From NCBI RefSeq assembly GCF_003063415.1, contig NZ_NESK01000004.1, forward strand, positions 62,001 to 126,000: 64,000 nt of DNA, given 5' to 3'. Below are positions 9,501 to 16,838 of this stretch, piece by piece. The notes under the pieces were generated by a model. The model searched no databases. It saw only the letters and a list, made by a program, of their open reading frames with translations, and had not been told where the DNA came from. Source of the stretch: Limnohabitans sp. 2KL-17 (GTDB lineage Bacteria > Pseudomonadota > Gammaproteobacteria > Burkholderiales > Burkholderiaceae_C). A program made the position numbers and the translations under genes. Position 1 is the stretch's first letter. Each line of letters starts with the position of its first letter.

Positions 9501-10179
9501 GCGTGTGTCGGTCTTTGGCAAAGGGCGCCGTCTCGGCATCGGTGTCAAACGCAGCACCATTGAGCGTGAACGCCAGCCTAGGGTGGGTGGTCACATCCCG
9601 CTTGCCACCAATGTTGCTCAAAAACGGAATGTCCAGTCGCACATCGGCCAACGTGTGGCTGACCGACTTGGGCTCATCGAGAAACCGAGCACCGCCACCC
9701 ACAATCTGGATATTGAACAAGGACAAACGGGGAAAGCCCGAGCCTGCAGAGCCTGTAGAGGTTGCTCCACGGAGCCGGTCCAGGACATCGTCGATGTCAA
9801 AACGGCCCTGCCCGCGATGTGTCAAAAGAAGATGCGGATCGCGCAGCACAATGGCGTCCGCCACGGGTGCCCAAAAAACAAGGGACTGCAGTGCCGCATT
9901 GACTTCGATTTCGCCGACCTTCAACTGCGGCTCAAGCACGGCGTCTGTATCACCGGCTTGGCCAATTCGCAGACCGCGCACCACCAAAGCCATCGACCAG
10001 GGCCTGAAAGCCACTTCATCCAGCTTGACCACGCGCCCCAGCAACTGCGTGCCTTGCTTTTCAATTTGCCAATGCGCCAAGCTTGGAACAGCTGCCCAAG
10101 CAAGCACCCACAACAACAACACACCGAGCCCGACAAACAATGCCCAGCGCTGCCAGCGCCGGAAGTGGCCCAAATTCAT
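6589..10179 (-). CDS. DUF748 / AsmA-like envelope protein
   Basis: An 1196-residue protein with one N-terminal membrane anchor (residues 11-30, rich in Leu/Val/Trp) followed by a long periplasmic beta-rich body of DUF748 type. This resembles AsmA/TamB bridge proteins thought to move lipids between membranes. FRPWSMALVVRGLRI and DPHLLLTHRGQGRFDIDD are characteristic early stretches. The last 200 residues resemble an OmpA-like peptidoglycan-binding fold (AFAPGSADVDAATRQKLEA and later QARAQHVRDILLALGVP), as usual for DUF748 proteins. The ATG at 10179 is preferred over the open start at 10218 because the anchor begins directly after it and GAG precedes it. The exact role is not established. Confidence 0.85.
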   Translation of the reverse strand: MNLGHFRRWQRWALFVGLGVLLLWVLAWAAVPSLAHWQIEKQGTQLLGRVVKLDEVAFRPWSMALVVRGLRIGQAGDTDAVLEPQLKVGEIEVNAALQSLVFWAPVADAIVLRDPHLLLTHRGQGRFDIDDVLDRLRGATSTGSAGSGFPRLSLFNIQIVGGGARFLDEPKSVSHTLADVRLDIPFLSNIGGKRDVTTHPRLAFTLNGAAFDTDAETAPFAKDRHTQAHFQIKGLDVSPYLPYWPKVWPVRVVDGLLDLDIGLAFRQETAPEVSVSGRVVLTRLKLHEMVDGSAQLPLVQLGELAVKIDAWRPLEEVLKLDVLSLDKPVLHVRRDAAGEINWARLQRVFAPDDSAAQVPVKRVPLYELKDFQVAGGELRWQDAATRMPAVLVLSDIDFQSSNLSWPALTASPVQGKASVQGAKLSWDGSTNLKSAQVRLKWQDFPLQTAAPYWAEFFRPALSGQSSADLSLNWRAAGEGEPASLVLKAPQIRLAAASLGPADQPAAALAELAIEQVQVDVFKRQARVGRVVLNRPDLKLSRDLQGRWMFEDWRVLAKPSDAEEKTVPDPWQLELGQVQVKGGVFKLEDLAMAGGVQMDVRDVNLSTGPWQPMATWPQMTPVKLDLIAGSQRREAGRLGFEGVFRLPSAGAGQEKATPLQLKGRLQLARFPVHQLSPYGAEWLNFDWRRADLSYAGGLELALPVAGLGLNLQGDASVENFRAFNKSDGEALLDIKALNLRGLDLGLKAGALDHLKISETALNDFFARVDISPSGHLNLQNLVKLSPATAAKSDAANPRVELGPTGLVNGRVSFSDHYIRPNYSAEVTELAGSLGALSNQPADAHVVALAPLSLRGRVAGSASLEVDGRINPLSRPVALDVRGKVRDLELPQLSPYSKKYAGNGIERGKLSADVNYRIDANAQLQATHQIVLNQLRFGERSDNVDAPNLPVKLAVALLADRHGVINVNLPISGSISDPDFRVGAILWKMALSLIGKAIIAPFSLIAGAFSGAEQLQQMAFAPGSADVDAATRQKLEAVAKLVIDKPALLLTVVGQADPDSEREALRRSQLRDSVKAEKRRRLIRDGQDASLAMDVSPEEYPALLASVYRRAPIPKPRNVLGGLKDLPKGDMEALLLAAIQVDDSAMRALAQARAQHVRDILLALGVPAEQLFVGASAARDGAQKSPLLPQVTLVVSTD

Positions 10180-10304
10180 GATCAACTCTTGGTAAAGAAC
10201 AACACGCCTTATTTTCACCCCTCAGAAGGCTTCATTTGTAACGGCGACCAGCACTGAAACCATTCGACACAAGAAAAGACGGCATAAGGCGTGCGGCGCC
10301 TCAC

Positions 10305-11699
10305 TCAAGAGGACTTGAATGCGCCCGATCGAAGCTCATCACCAGCGGAATGTGAAGTTTGAAGGCGTTGACCCGAGAACCCAAGCGGCATGCTCTGAAA
10401 GTCGACCCTTTCAAGCGCGGCGTCTTGCGCGAAATGACGCCAATCCTCGATCAAACTTGAATTGGCCGAAATCAAACGGCCATCCTGGTCCTTGAACCAC
10501 AGCATGAAGGGTTGCCTGGCCAACAACTCCTGCAACTGGCGTTCATGCGCCAACTCTTGGGCTGCCAATTTTTTCTCTTCTGTGACATCGATCATCACCA
10601 ACCGGCACTCCTCCCCCATTTCATCCAACGTGGCATCAATTCGCACCACCATTTCAGACCGGTGATCGGTGGCACAAAGCGTCACCTCGCAATAGCGGCG
10701 GCACTTGCCACTCAAAACTTCCTGGTGAAAACCCAAAAAAAGCGACTGATCTGCAGGTTTGATGAACTCTGCGAATGGACTCAGGCTGCGTTGAGAACGC
10801 TGTATGTCCAGCATGATGGCGCCCGCCAGGTTGGTTTGAACCACCTGTCCTTGTCTGTCCAGGCTCACAAAACCCACGGGCGCAAAGTCGTAGGCATCCT
10901 GGTATTTGTGCAAAAGATCCTGCTCTTGCCCAACTGGCTGCAGGCTGGCCTCAGCCGATTCAAAACTGGCCTCTGGGGTTCGCCCTGCACGCTCGTACAA
11001 ACGTTGCGTCTCGGAAGACACCAAAGAAAAACATTCACACACACAGTCGGTCAAGCCATCGCGGTCAAGAATATTGATCTTGCCTCGGCCACTGGCCACC
11101 AAACCCGCCGATTGCAATTTACCCAAAGCCTGTGTGATCGACTCACGGCGAACACCCAACATGTTGGCAATCGTTTCATGGGTGACTTTCAATTGGTCAG
11201 AGTCCAAGGCATCCCTGTTGAACAACAGCCAGTAACTCAGGCGCTCACTGACCGAATGGTGCCCAATGCACACAATGCTTTGAGACATTTGCGTGAGCAA
11301 TATCTGGACATAACACAACACCAATTGTTGAAACTCATGGCAACGCGACACTTCCATCAGAAAAGCATCGGCTGGCATTCTGAAGGCTTGCCCGGCACAT
11401 TGAACCACCACCCGGTGGTTCATGGAGCCACTGCCCAAAACAAGGGAAACCCCCACCATGCCGTCCCGGCCGGTCATGGCCAACTCAGAACTGTCACCGT
11501 CCGCTGTGTGGGATACCAGTGACGTGGTGCAGGTGGTTGGGAAATAAACAAACTCCAATGATTCACCCGCCTCATAAATCACCTGTCCAGCAGTCAATTC
11601 AACCGGCTTGAGATGCTCCGACATCCGAGCATAGTGAATCAAGGGAACACTCGCCAAAATTTTATTTTGACGGGCACTTTCAACCATGGGGTAAGACAT
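10305..11699 (-). CDS. Crp/Fnr-type regulator with C-terminal PAS modules
   Basis: A 464-residue regulator. Residues about 15-140 form a cyclic-nucleotide-binding-like beta-roll (TAGQVIYEAGESLEFVYF). Residues 150-215 form a Crp-type winged helix with recognition region THETIANMLGVRRESITQAL. Residues 265-380 are a PAS domain ending in DVTEEKKL, and a partial second PAS core starts near 395 (FMLWFKDQDGRLISAN). Family members with the Crp module alone are about 230 residues, so the PAS extension is unusual. It has no FNR-like N-terminal cysteine cluster. It is divergent from the giant adhesin genes and could control them, but that is inference. Confidence 0.85.
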   Translation of the reverse strand: MSYPMVESARQNKILASVPLIHYARMSEHLKPVELTAGQVIYEAGESLEFVYFPTTCTTSLVSHTADGDSSELAMTGRDGMVGVSLVLGSGSMNHRVVVQCAGQAFRMPADAFLMEVSRCHEFQQLVLCYVQILLTQMSQSIVCIGHHSVSERLSYWLLFNRDALDSDQLKVTHETIANMLGVRRESITQALGKLQSAGLVASGRGKINILDRDGLTDCVCECFSLVSSETQRLYERAGRTPEASFESAEASLQPVGQEQDLLHKYQDAYDFAPVGFVSLDRQGQVVQTNLAGAIMLDIQRSQRSLSPFAEFIKPADQSLFLGFHQEVLSGKCRRYCEVTLCATDHRSEMVVRIDATLDEMGEECRLVMIDVTEEKKLAAQELAHERQLQELLARQPFMLWFKDQDGRLISANSSLIEDWRHFAQDAALERVDFQSMPLGFSGQRLQTSHSAGDELRSGAFKSS

Positions 11700-11726
11700 A
11701 GCGTTTCTTTCTTGCGCCTGGGCGCG

Positions 11727-12017
11727 TCAGTTCACACAAACCAAGGCCGACAAAGGCACTTTGTGATGCGTGTTTTGCAAGGAAATGTCGGTATGAAATT
11801 CACCCGTCGTTTCTTTTGATACGGCCATCGCCAAATCTGAACTGCATTCAGCGGTCGGGAATATGCCGTACAACAAGGCATTCATTTCCTCCGGACTCAA
11901 AAGTGGCGTGGTTAAAGGCTTTTGCAACAAGGCGGTTGGTAAAGTCATGGTCAATCCAGTCATTAACTTGATGAAAGATGGCGCTGCATGAAAAGGTTGC
12001 CATCTGCTGGACTCCAT
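11727..12017 (-). CDS. Small hypothetical protein
   Basis: An open frame of 96 codons 27 bases upstream of the Crp/PAS gene on the same strand. I do not recognise the product. It has no signal peptide, membrane segment or clear domain; the middle is acidic and carries LLSPEEMNALLYGIFPTAE. Internal ATGs at 11963 and 11948 are possible starts, and none has a strong ribosome site. It may be a short leader gene of the regulator operon or not expressed at all. Confidence 0.35.
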   Translation of the reverse strand: MESSRWQPFHAAPSFIKLMTGLTMTLPTALLQKPLTTPLLSPEEMNALLYGIFPTAECSSDLAMAVSKETTGEFHTDISLQNTHHKVPLSALVCVN

Positions 12018-12463
12018 GGTGTGGGATTCAAACCTGCTTTACCACTGATCAAAAGATTTGATTGCATAAACATACCGACATATATCTTTAGATAAAAAGC
12101 CCAATTAACTCGTGGACTACTTGAAAAAGTTAATCAGATAACGGTAGCGAATTCATAAAAACAAGTAATACGGCATCTTGGCCGTTGCAAAGAAAAGAAG
12201 CCAGAACTGATTCTGCGGATGCTTGCTGAAAATCAAGACGACACAGGGCATCTTTCTGCGGAGATATTCACTTGGCAATGCAGGCGCATACCAACAGAGA
12301 TACAACAAGCGTGCATTCAAAACACACCCAAAGCAGGATGGTTACCCGCCAGGGCGACGAGGAACATGCTTGTACTGCTCGTCAGAAGCGCGCAGTTCCC
12401 AGATCGGGATACAGATCAGGATTTGTCGGCCAGAAAGTGGCTCGACACAACAAGGAGTTCAAC
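12018..12463 (+). promoter_or_regulatory. 446-base leader/promoter region of adhesin gene 1
   Basis: This AT-richer gap between the divergent regulator operon and adhesin 1 holds a candidate promoter: TTGATT (12058-12063), a 17-base spacer and TATATC (12081-12086). The perfect palindrome ATCAAA-AGA-TTTGAT (12048-12062) overlaps the -35 box, where a Crp-family activator or a repressor would sit. A long 5' leader of about 370 bases would then precede the start codon. GATACAGATCAGG (12408-12420) reappears inverted in the leader of adhesin 2. AAGGAG precedes the ATG at 12464. I see no convincing gene within the leader. Confidence 0.4.
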
Positions 12464-15400
12464 ATGTCTAAACCAAACACTTTCGGGAAAAAACCCTTTT
12501 CGCTGCGCGCTGACCGTGACGATGCCGATGCATCCGATGCGCCGCTGTACGGCCATGTCACCGCTTTGAATGCCATGGAAAATGCCGCCGAATACACCAT
12601 GAAAGCAGCAAGCAGCCCGGCATTCATGCCCACCACGGATTCGGAAAGCAGCATGAAAACGGCCAGCTTTTCAACAACACCCGTTGAAATATCGCCCCTG
12701 GCCGCCATTGTCCCCAGCGCCATCACCTACCCCAGCACCAGCATCAGCAAGGTCTACCAGCACTGGGCCGATGGTGATGCCGCACGGGGCACCACGGCCG
12801 AATGGAACAACAACATCTTGTCCGATGGCAAATCGGATTACTTTGAAGGCGAGGTGGTGCCTCACGTCTATTTCTACAAAGCCAGCAACAACACCCCCCT
12901 GACGAACGGGCAAACCTACTCGTTCAACGTCACCTACAACTACTACCAGAGCAACACCAATGCGGGCGGTTTTGTTTACATGACAACTCCCAACGCTGAC
13001 CGCAGCCCGAGCAGCTTTGCAGGCGGCACTGCGCAAGCTGACAGCACCTTCACCAACGGTGGCGGCATGCAGGGGTCGTTTTACACCGTCAACGCCAACA
13101 TCACAGCCGTCAGCAACGTGACCTATACCGGCAGTTTAAGCAGCTCCAAAGATGGGGTCGTCACCGTCACTTTTGTCTACACGGGCCCCACCACCACATC
13201 GGGCGGTGCCGAAATCCAATATGGCCTGCTGATTGCCGCTCCTGGCGATGTGCCCAACCAAGGCAAAGGCTTGACCGATGGCGCCAACGCCTGGACAGGT
13301 GGCTCCCTGCAAACCACGGTGGACATTGGCGGCAGTGGCGCCACATCCATTCAGCTGGCCCCTTCGGCCATCATCGTGGGCGAGATCAGTGGCACGAAAT
13401 TCAGTGACATGGACGGCAACGGCGTCCGCGATGCCAATGGTGCCGATGACATCTTGGGAAATGCCGACGATGAAGTCGGCTTGGCCAACTGGAAGATATT
13501 TCTGGACCAAGACAACGATGGCCAGTGGGACACCACTGAACAATTTGTGTTGACCGATGCCCTGGGCAAATACACGCTTTCAGTGACGCCAGATTCAGAC
13601 CGATCTGACCCTGACAACGACCCCTACATCGTTCGCGAAGTTCAGCAGACCGGCTGGGTACAGACCACCACCAACCCCGCGCCCATCTTGATCACGGCAC
13701 TCGACCCCACAGAAGTGAATGTCAATTTTGGCAACATGCTGCAACAACCCTCACTCAACATCGTCAAGGATGCATCTGTCGATGGGGGATTTGCCGATGC
13801 AGCAGGCGATGTCATCAGCTACAACATTTCAGTGCAAAACACCGGCAACCAGACCCTGACCGGCGTCACCGTGATTGACCCCTTCATCAGCAACTTGGTG
13901 TTGACCCCCAGTGCAGCAACTGCTGACAATGAACTCGACGTGGGCGAGACCTGGTTTTACACCGCCAGTCACACGGTCACCCAAGCCGAGATCGATGCGG
14001 GCACCAACATCGTCAACACGGCCACCGCCGACTCCAACCAGACCGGCCCTGATACCGATGACGCGTCCATCCCGGTGGATCAAAACCCTGCACTCAACAT
14101 CGTCAAGGAAGCCACTGTCGCTGGAGGAGCGGCCGATGCAGTCGGCGACATCATCTACTACGACATTTCAGTGCAAAACACCGGCAACCAGACCCTCACC
14201 GGTATCACCGTTACTGACCCCTTCATTGGCACCGTGGTGTTGACCGACAGTGCAGCAACTGCTGACGGTGAGCTGGATGTGGGTGAAACCTGGTACTACA
14301 CCGGCAGCCACACCGTCACGCTGGCCGAGATGGACTTGGGAGCGGACATCGTCAACACAGCTACAGCCGACTCCAACCAGACGGAACCCGACACCGACGA
14401 TGCCTTTGTGCCAGTGACCCAATCACCCGGCATTGCCATTGACAAGGCCATCATTGGTGTCAACGGCGGCAACGGCAACGGCACGCTGGATGCGGTCAAC
14501 GACATCATTCGATACGCCATCATTGTGAGTAACACCGGCAACATCACTCTGAACGATGTGACGGTGACCGACCCCTTCACCAATTTAACCGTCACAGGTG
14601 GGACCTTGGCACCGGGCGCCAGCGAAACTTACCTGACCAGTTACACACTCACACAAAATGACCTGGACACCAATGGCGGAGGTGACGGATTCATTGAGAA
14701 CACCGCCACAGCAGACAGCCGGGAAACCGGCTCCGTCAGCGATACCGAATCTCTGAAAATTTTCAGTATCAAGGCTTTGTACATTAACAAAAAACTGACC
14801 AGCGTCACCGACGGCAACGACAACCAGGTGGCCGATGCGGCCGATGATGTCCTCAACTACCTGGTGACCGTGACCAATCTTGGTGCAATCACCCTCACCA
14901 ACGTCAGCGTGGTGGACGAAAGCACGGGGCTCAACGAATCAGGCCTGACCTTGTTGCCAGGTGAAAGCAAAACCTATGAAACTTTTTACACCTTGAAGCA
15001 ATCCGATCTGGACGACAACGGCAAAGGTGATGGTTACATCGACAACGTGGCCACAGCCGACTCGGACCAGACCGAAGCCATCAGCGACAACGAAGCAACA
15101 CCATTGCTGCGCACCGTAGGTTTGGGAGTGGAAAAGAACATCACAGACATTGCGGGTGGCAAGCTTTTTGTCGATGCCGCTGGCCAGGTCATCACCTACG
15201 ACATCAGGGTCTACAACGCGGGCAGCGTGACCCTGACTGGCGTGACGGTGACCGATGAGCTGACCAACATGAACGTGACCATTCCCACACTGGCCCCAGG
15301 CGAGTTCCAGAACTACGTCACCACTTACACCGTCACACAAGCTGATTTGAACAACAATGGGGGAGGCAATGGTGCCATCGAAAACATCACGGTGGCCGAC

Positions 15401-16507
15401 TCGGTCGAGACTCCCGCTGTCAGCGACGACGAAACCGCGCCTTTGCTGGCCAGACCCTTGTTGTTTGTGAACAAGTCTTTCCTGAATGTGACCGAGGGCA
15501 ACGGGAACAACCTGGTGGATGCCGTTGGCGACAAGCTCAACTACCTGATCTTGGTGGCCAACCCCGGCAACGTGACCCTGACCGATGTGTCGGTGTTGGA
15601 ACCCCTGACCAACTTGAACCTAAGCGGTTTGACCTTGGCACCTAATGGCGTCCTGACCTACCAGACTTCATACGTTTTGACACAAGCCGATCTGGACAAC
15701 AACGGCGGGGGGGATGGCTACATCGACAACATCGTTTTGGTTGACAGTGCCCAGACACCTCAGGCCAGTGACGTGGAGTCTGCCCCGATCTTACGCAGCA
15801 TCGCCTTGGCCTTTGACAAGGAGTTTGTCAATGTGACGGGGGGTAACAGCAATACTTTTGCCGACCACGCCGGGGATGAACTGAACTTCAGCTTTACCGT
15901 CACCAACCAAGGCACAGTGACCTTGACCAATGTGGTGGTGACAGACCCCCTCACCGGCCTGAACACGACGCTGGCTTCGCTGGACCCTGGAAAAACGGCT
16001 GTTCTAGAGTCCACTTACATCCTGCAGCAGTCTGATCTGGACACCAACGGTGGTGGTGACGGTCGGGTCGAAAACACCGCAACGGCAGACTCGGACCAAA
16101 CCATTGCCGTGACGGACATTGAAGGCGTGACTGTGATCTATGACGCGCAGATCGATCTGACGAAATACGTCTCGGTGGATGGTGGATCTACTTGGCAAGA
16201 TGCCAACTTGCCGACGGGCCCCAGCCTGTCGTCTGCGTTAGGCATCAACCCACAGTACAAATACACCGCCTTGAACGATGGCACCGTGACCTTGCAAGAC
16301 CTCACGTTGACCGACGGGGCCTATGACCTGAACGGTGGTGCGGCTGGATTGGCCTTGGATTGGGGCGACCTAGCGCCAGGACTGACAGCCGAGTTCATCT
16401 TTGAAGCGCCTTTCATGCTGGGGCAAAACTCGGGCGATGCCATTGTCACAGCCACTGCATTGGCACCTGTGGTGGACATCGACAACGCCTACTACCTGGG
16501 CGTCTGA
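12464..16507 (+). CDS. Giant DUF11/SdrD-like repeat surface protein 1
   Basis: A 1347-residue repeat protein, probably an adhesin or matrix protein exported by the adjacent type I system. It has no Sec signal. The first 90 residues are polar and contain LYGHVTAL. A beta-rich head follows (about 94-304, starting KVYQHWADGDAARGT). Next comes an SdrD B/Cna-like domain with calcium-type DMDGNGVRD and DQDNDGQWD loops (about 305-426), then two 113-residue DUF11-like units (427-652). Five divergent units of similar length, rich in LDxNGGGDG motifs, run to about 1225, followed by a C-terminal domain ending DIDNAYYLGV. The start at 12464 is fixed by AAGGAG and by alignment with the paralogue. The next gene is its enlarged paralogue. 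No anchor or sortase signal is visible. Confidence 0.85.
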   Translation: MSKPNTFGKKPFSLRADRDDADASDAPLYGHVTALNAMENAAEYTMKAASSPAFMPTTDSESSMKTASFSTTPVEISPLAAIVPSAITYPSTSISKVYQHWADGDAARGTTAEWNNNILSDGKSDYFEGEVVPHVYFYKASNNTPLTNGQTYSFNVTYNYYQSNTNAGGFVYMTTPNADRSPSSFAGGTAQADSTFTNGGGMQGSFYTVNANITAVSNVTYTGSLSSSKDGVVTVTFVYTGPTTTSGGAEIQYGLLIAAPGDVPNQGKGLTDGANAWTGGSLQTTVDIGGSGATSIQLAPSAIIVGEISGTKFSDMDGNGVRDANGADDILGNADDEVGLANWKIFLDQDNDGQWDTTEQFVLTDALGKYTLSVTPDSDRSDPDNDPYIVREVQQTGWVQTTTNPAPILITALDPTEVNVNFGNMLQQPSLNIVKDASVDGGFADAAGDVISYNISVQNTGNQTLTGVTVIDPFISNLVLTPSAATADNELDVGETWFYTASHTVTQAEIDAGTNIVNTATADSNQTGPDTDDASIPVDQNPALNIVKEATVAGGAADAVGDIIYYDISVQNTGNQTLTGITVTDPFIGTVVLTDSAATADGELDVGETWYYTGSHTVTLAEMDLGADIVNTATADSNQTEPDTDDAFVPVTQSPGIAIDKAIIGVNGGNGNGTLDAVNDIIRYAIIVSNTGNITLNDVTVTDPFTNLTVTGGTLAPGASETYLTSYTLTQNDLDTNGGGDGFIENTATADSRETGSVSDTESLKIFSIKALYINKKLTSVTDGNDNQVADAADDVLNYLVTVTNLGAITLTNVSVVDESTGLNESGLTLLPGESKTYETFYTLKQSDLDDNGKGDGYIDNVATADSDQTEAISDNEATPLLRTVGLGVEKNITDIAGGKLFVDAAGQVITYDIRVYNAGSVTLTGVTVTDELTNMNVTIPTLAPGEFQNYVTTYTVTQADLNNNGGGNGAIENITVADSVETPAVSDDETAPLLARPLLFVNKSFLNVTEGNGNNLVDAVGDKLNYLILVANPGNVTLTDVSVLEPLTNLNLSGLTLAPNGVLTYQTSYVLTQADLDNNGGGDGYIDNIVLVDSAQTPQASDVESAPILRSIALAFDKEFVNVTGGNSNTFADHAGDELNFSFTVTNQGTVTLTNVVVTDPLTGLNTTLASLDPGKTAVLESTYILQQSDLDTNGGGDGRVENTATADSDQTIAVTDIEGVTVIYDAQIDLTKYVSVDGGSTWQDANLPTGPSLSSALGINPQYKYTALNDGTVTLQDLTLTDGAYDLNGGAAGLALDWGDLAPGLTAEFIFEAPFMLGQNSGDAIVTATALAPVVDIDNAYYLGV
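13745..14422 (+). repeat. Two tandem 339-bp (113-aa) DUF11-type units in adhesin 1
   Basis: Two in-frame units start at 13745 and 14084. Each opens LNIVKDA or LNIVKEA and contains VQNTGNQTLTG and ELDVGETW. They are the counterpart of the array that has grown to twelve units in the next gene. Confidence 0.9.
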
Positions 16508-16571
16508 GTCCATACACGCCGCCCCCCTCAACAAGGTCTGAGAAAAGGCCATAGGGGTGAGCGCTGAGACC

Positions 16572-16604
16572 GGGTCAGTCTGTCTTGATTGACCCAGTTA
16601 TTTT
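16572..16604 (+). terminator. Intrinsic terminator after adhesin 1
   Basis: GGGTCAGTC (16572-16580) pairs with GATTGACCC (16587-16595) around TGTCTT, with one G-T pair. AGTTATTTT follows. It suggests that the two adhesin genes are transcribed separately. Confidence 0.7.
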
Positions 16605-16838
16605 CATGCCATGGCTTGAAAAGATCCTGCAGATCAACGCCGGTGAGCAAGGTCGGAATACCTGATCTGTATCTACCGGAATATCTACAGAGGCCACTGA
16701 AAACAGACCTTCCGTTGGATGCGCGGATTGGTTTTAAAAAGCACTATGGCTGTACTGCAAACCAGAAGTTTGCAGCTCCCTCAATGGGAAAAAATCAATG
16801 AAAAACGGCCACGAATTGGCCGCCATTTGGAGATCAGC
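16605..16838 (+). promoter_or_regulatory. Leader of adhesin gene 2 with two hairpins
   Basis: The 234-base gap holds CTGCAAAC-CAGAA-GTTTGCAG (16755-16775, 8-bp perfect stem) and CGGCCA-CGAAT-TGGCCG (16806-16822, 6-bp perfect stem). The second ends six bases before the Shine-Dalgarno GGAG (16829-16832) of the ATG at 16839, so it could affect ribosome access. CCTGATCTGTATC (16661-16673) is the reverse complement of a 13-mer in the adhesin 1 leader. No clear -35/-10 pair stands out. Confidence 0.45.

Noticed and set aside
12240-12290. CACAGGGCA in the adhesin 1 leader resembling the start of a c-di-GMP-I riboswitch
   Set aside because: The other conserved riboswitch blocks (such as the GACGCAAAGCC-type segment) are absent.
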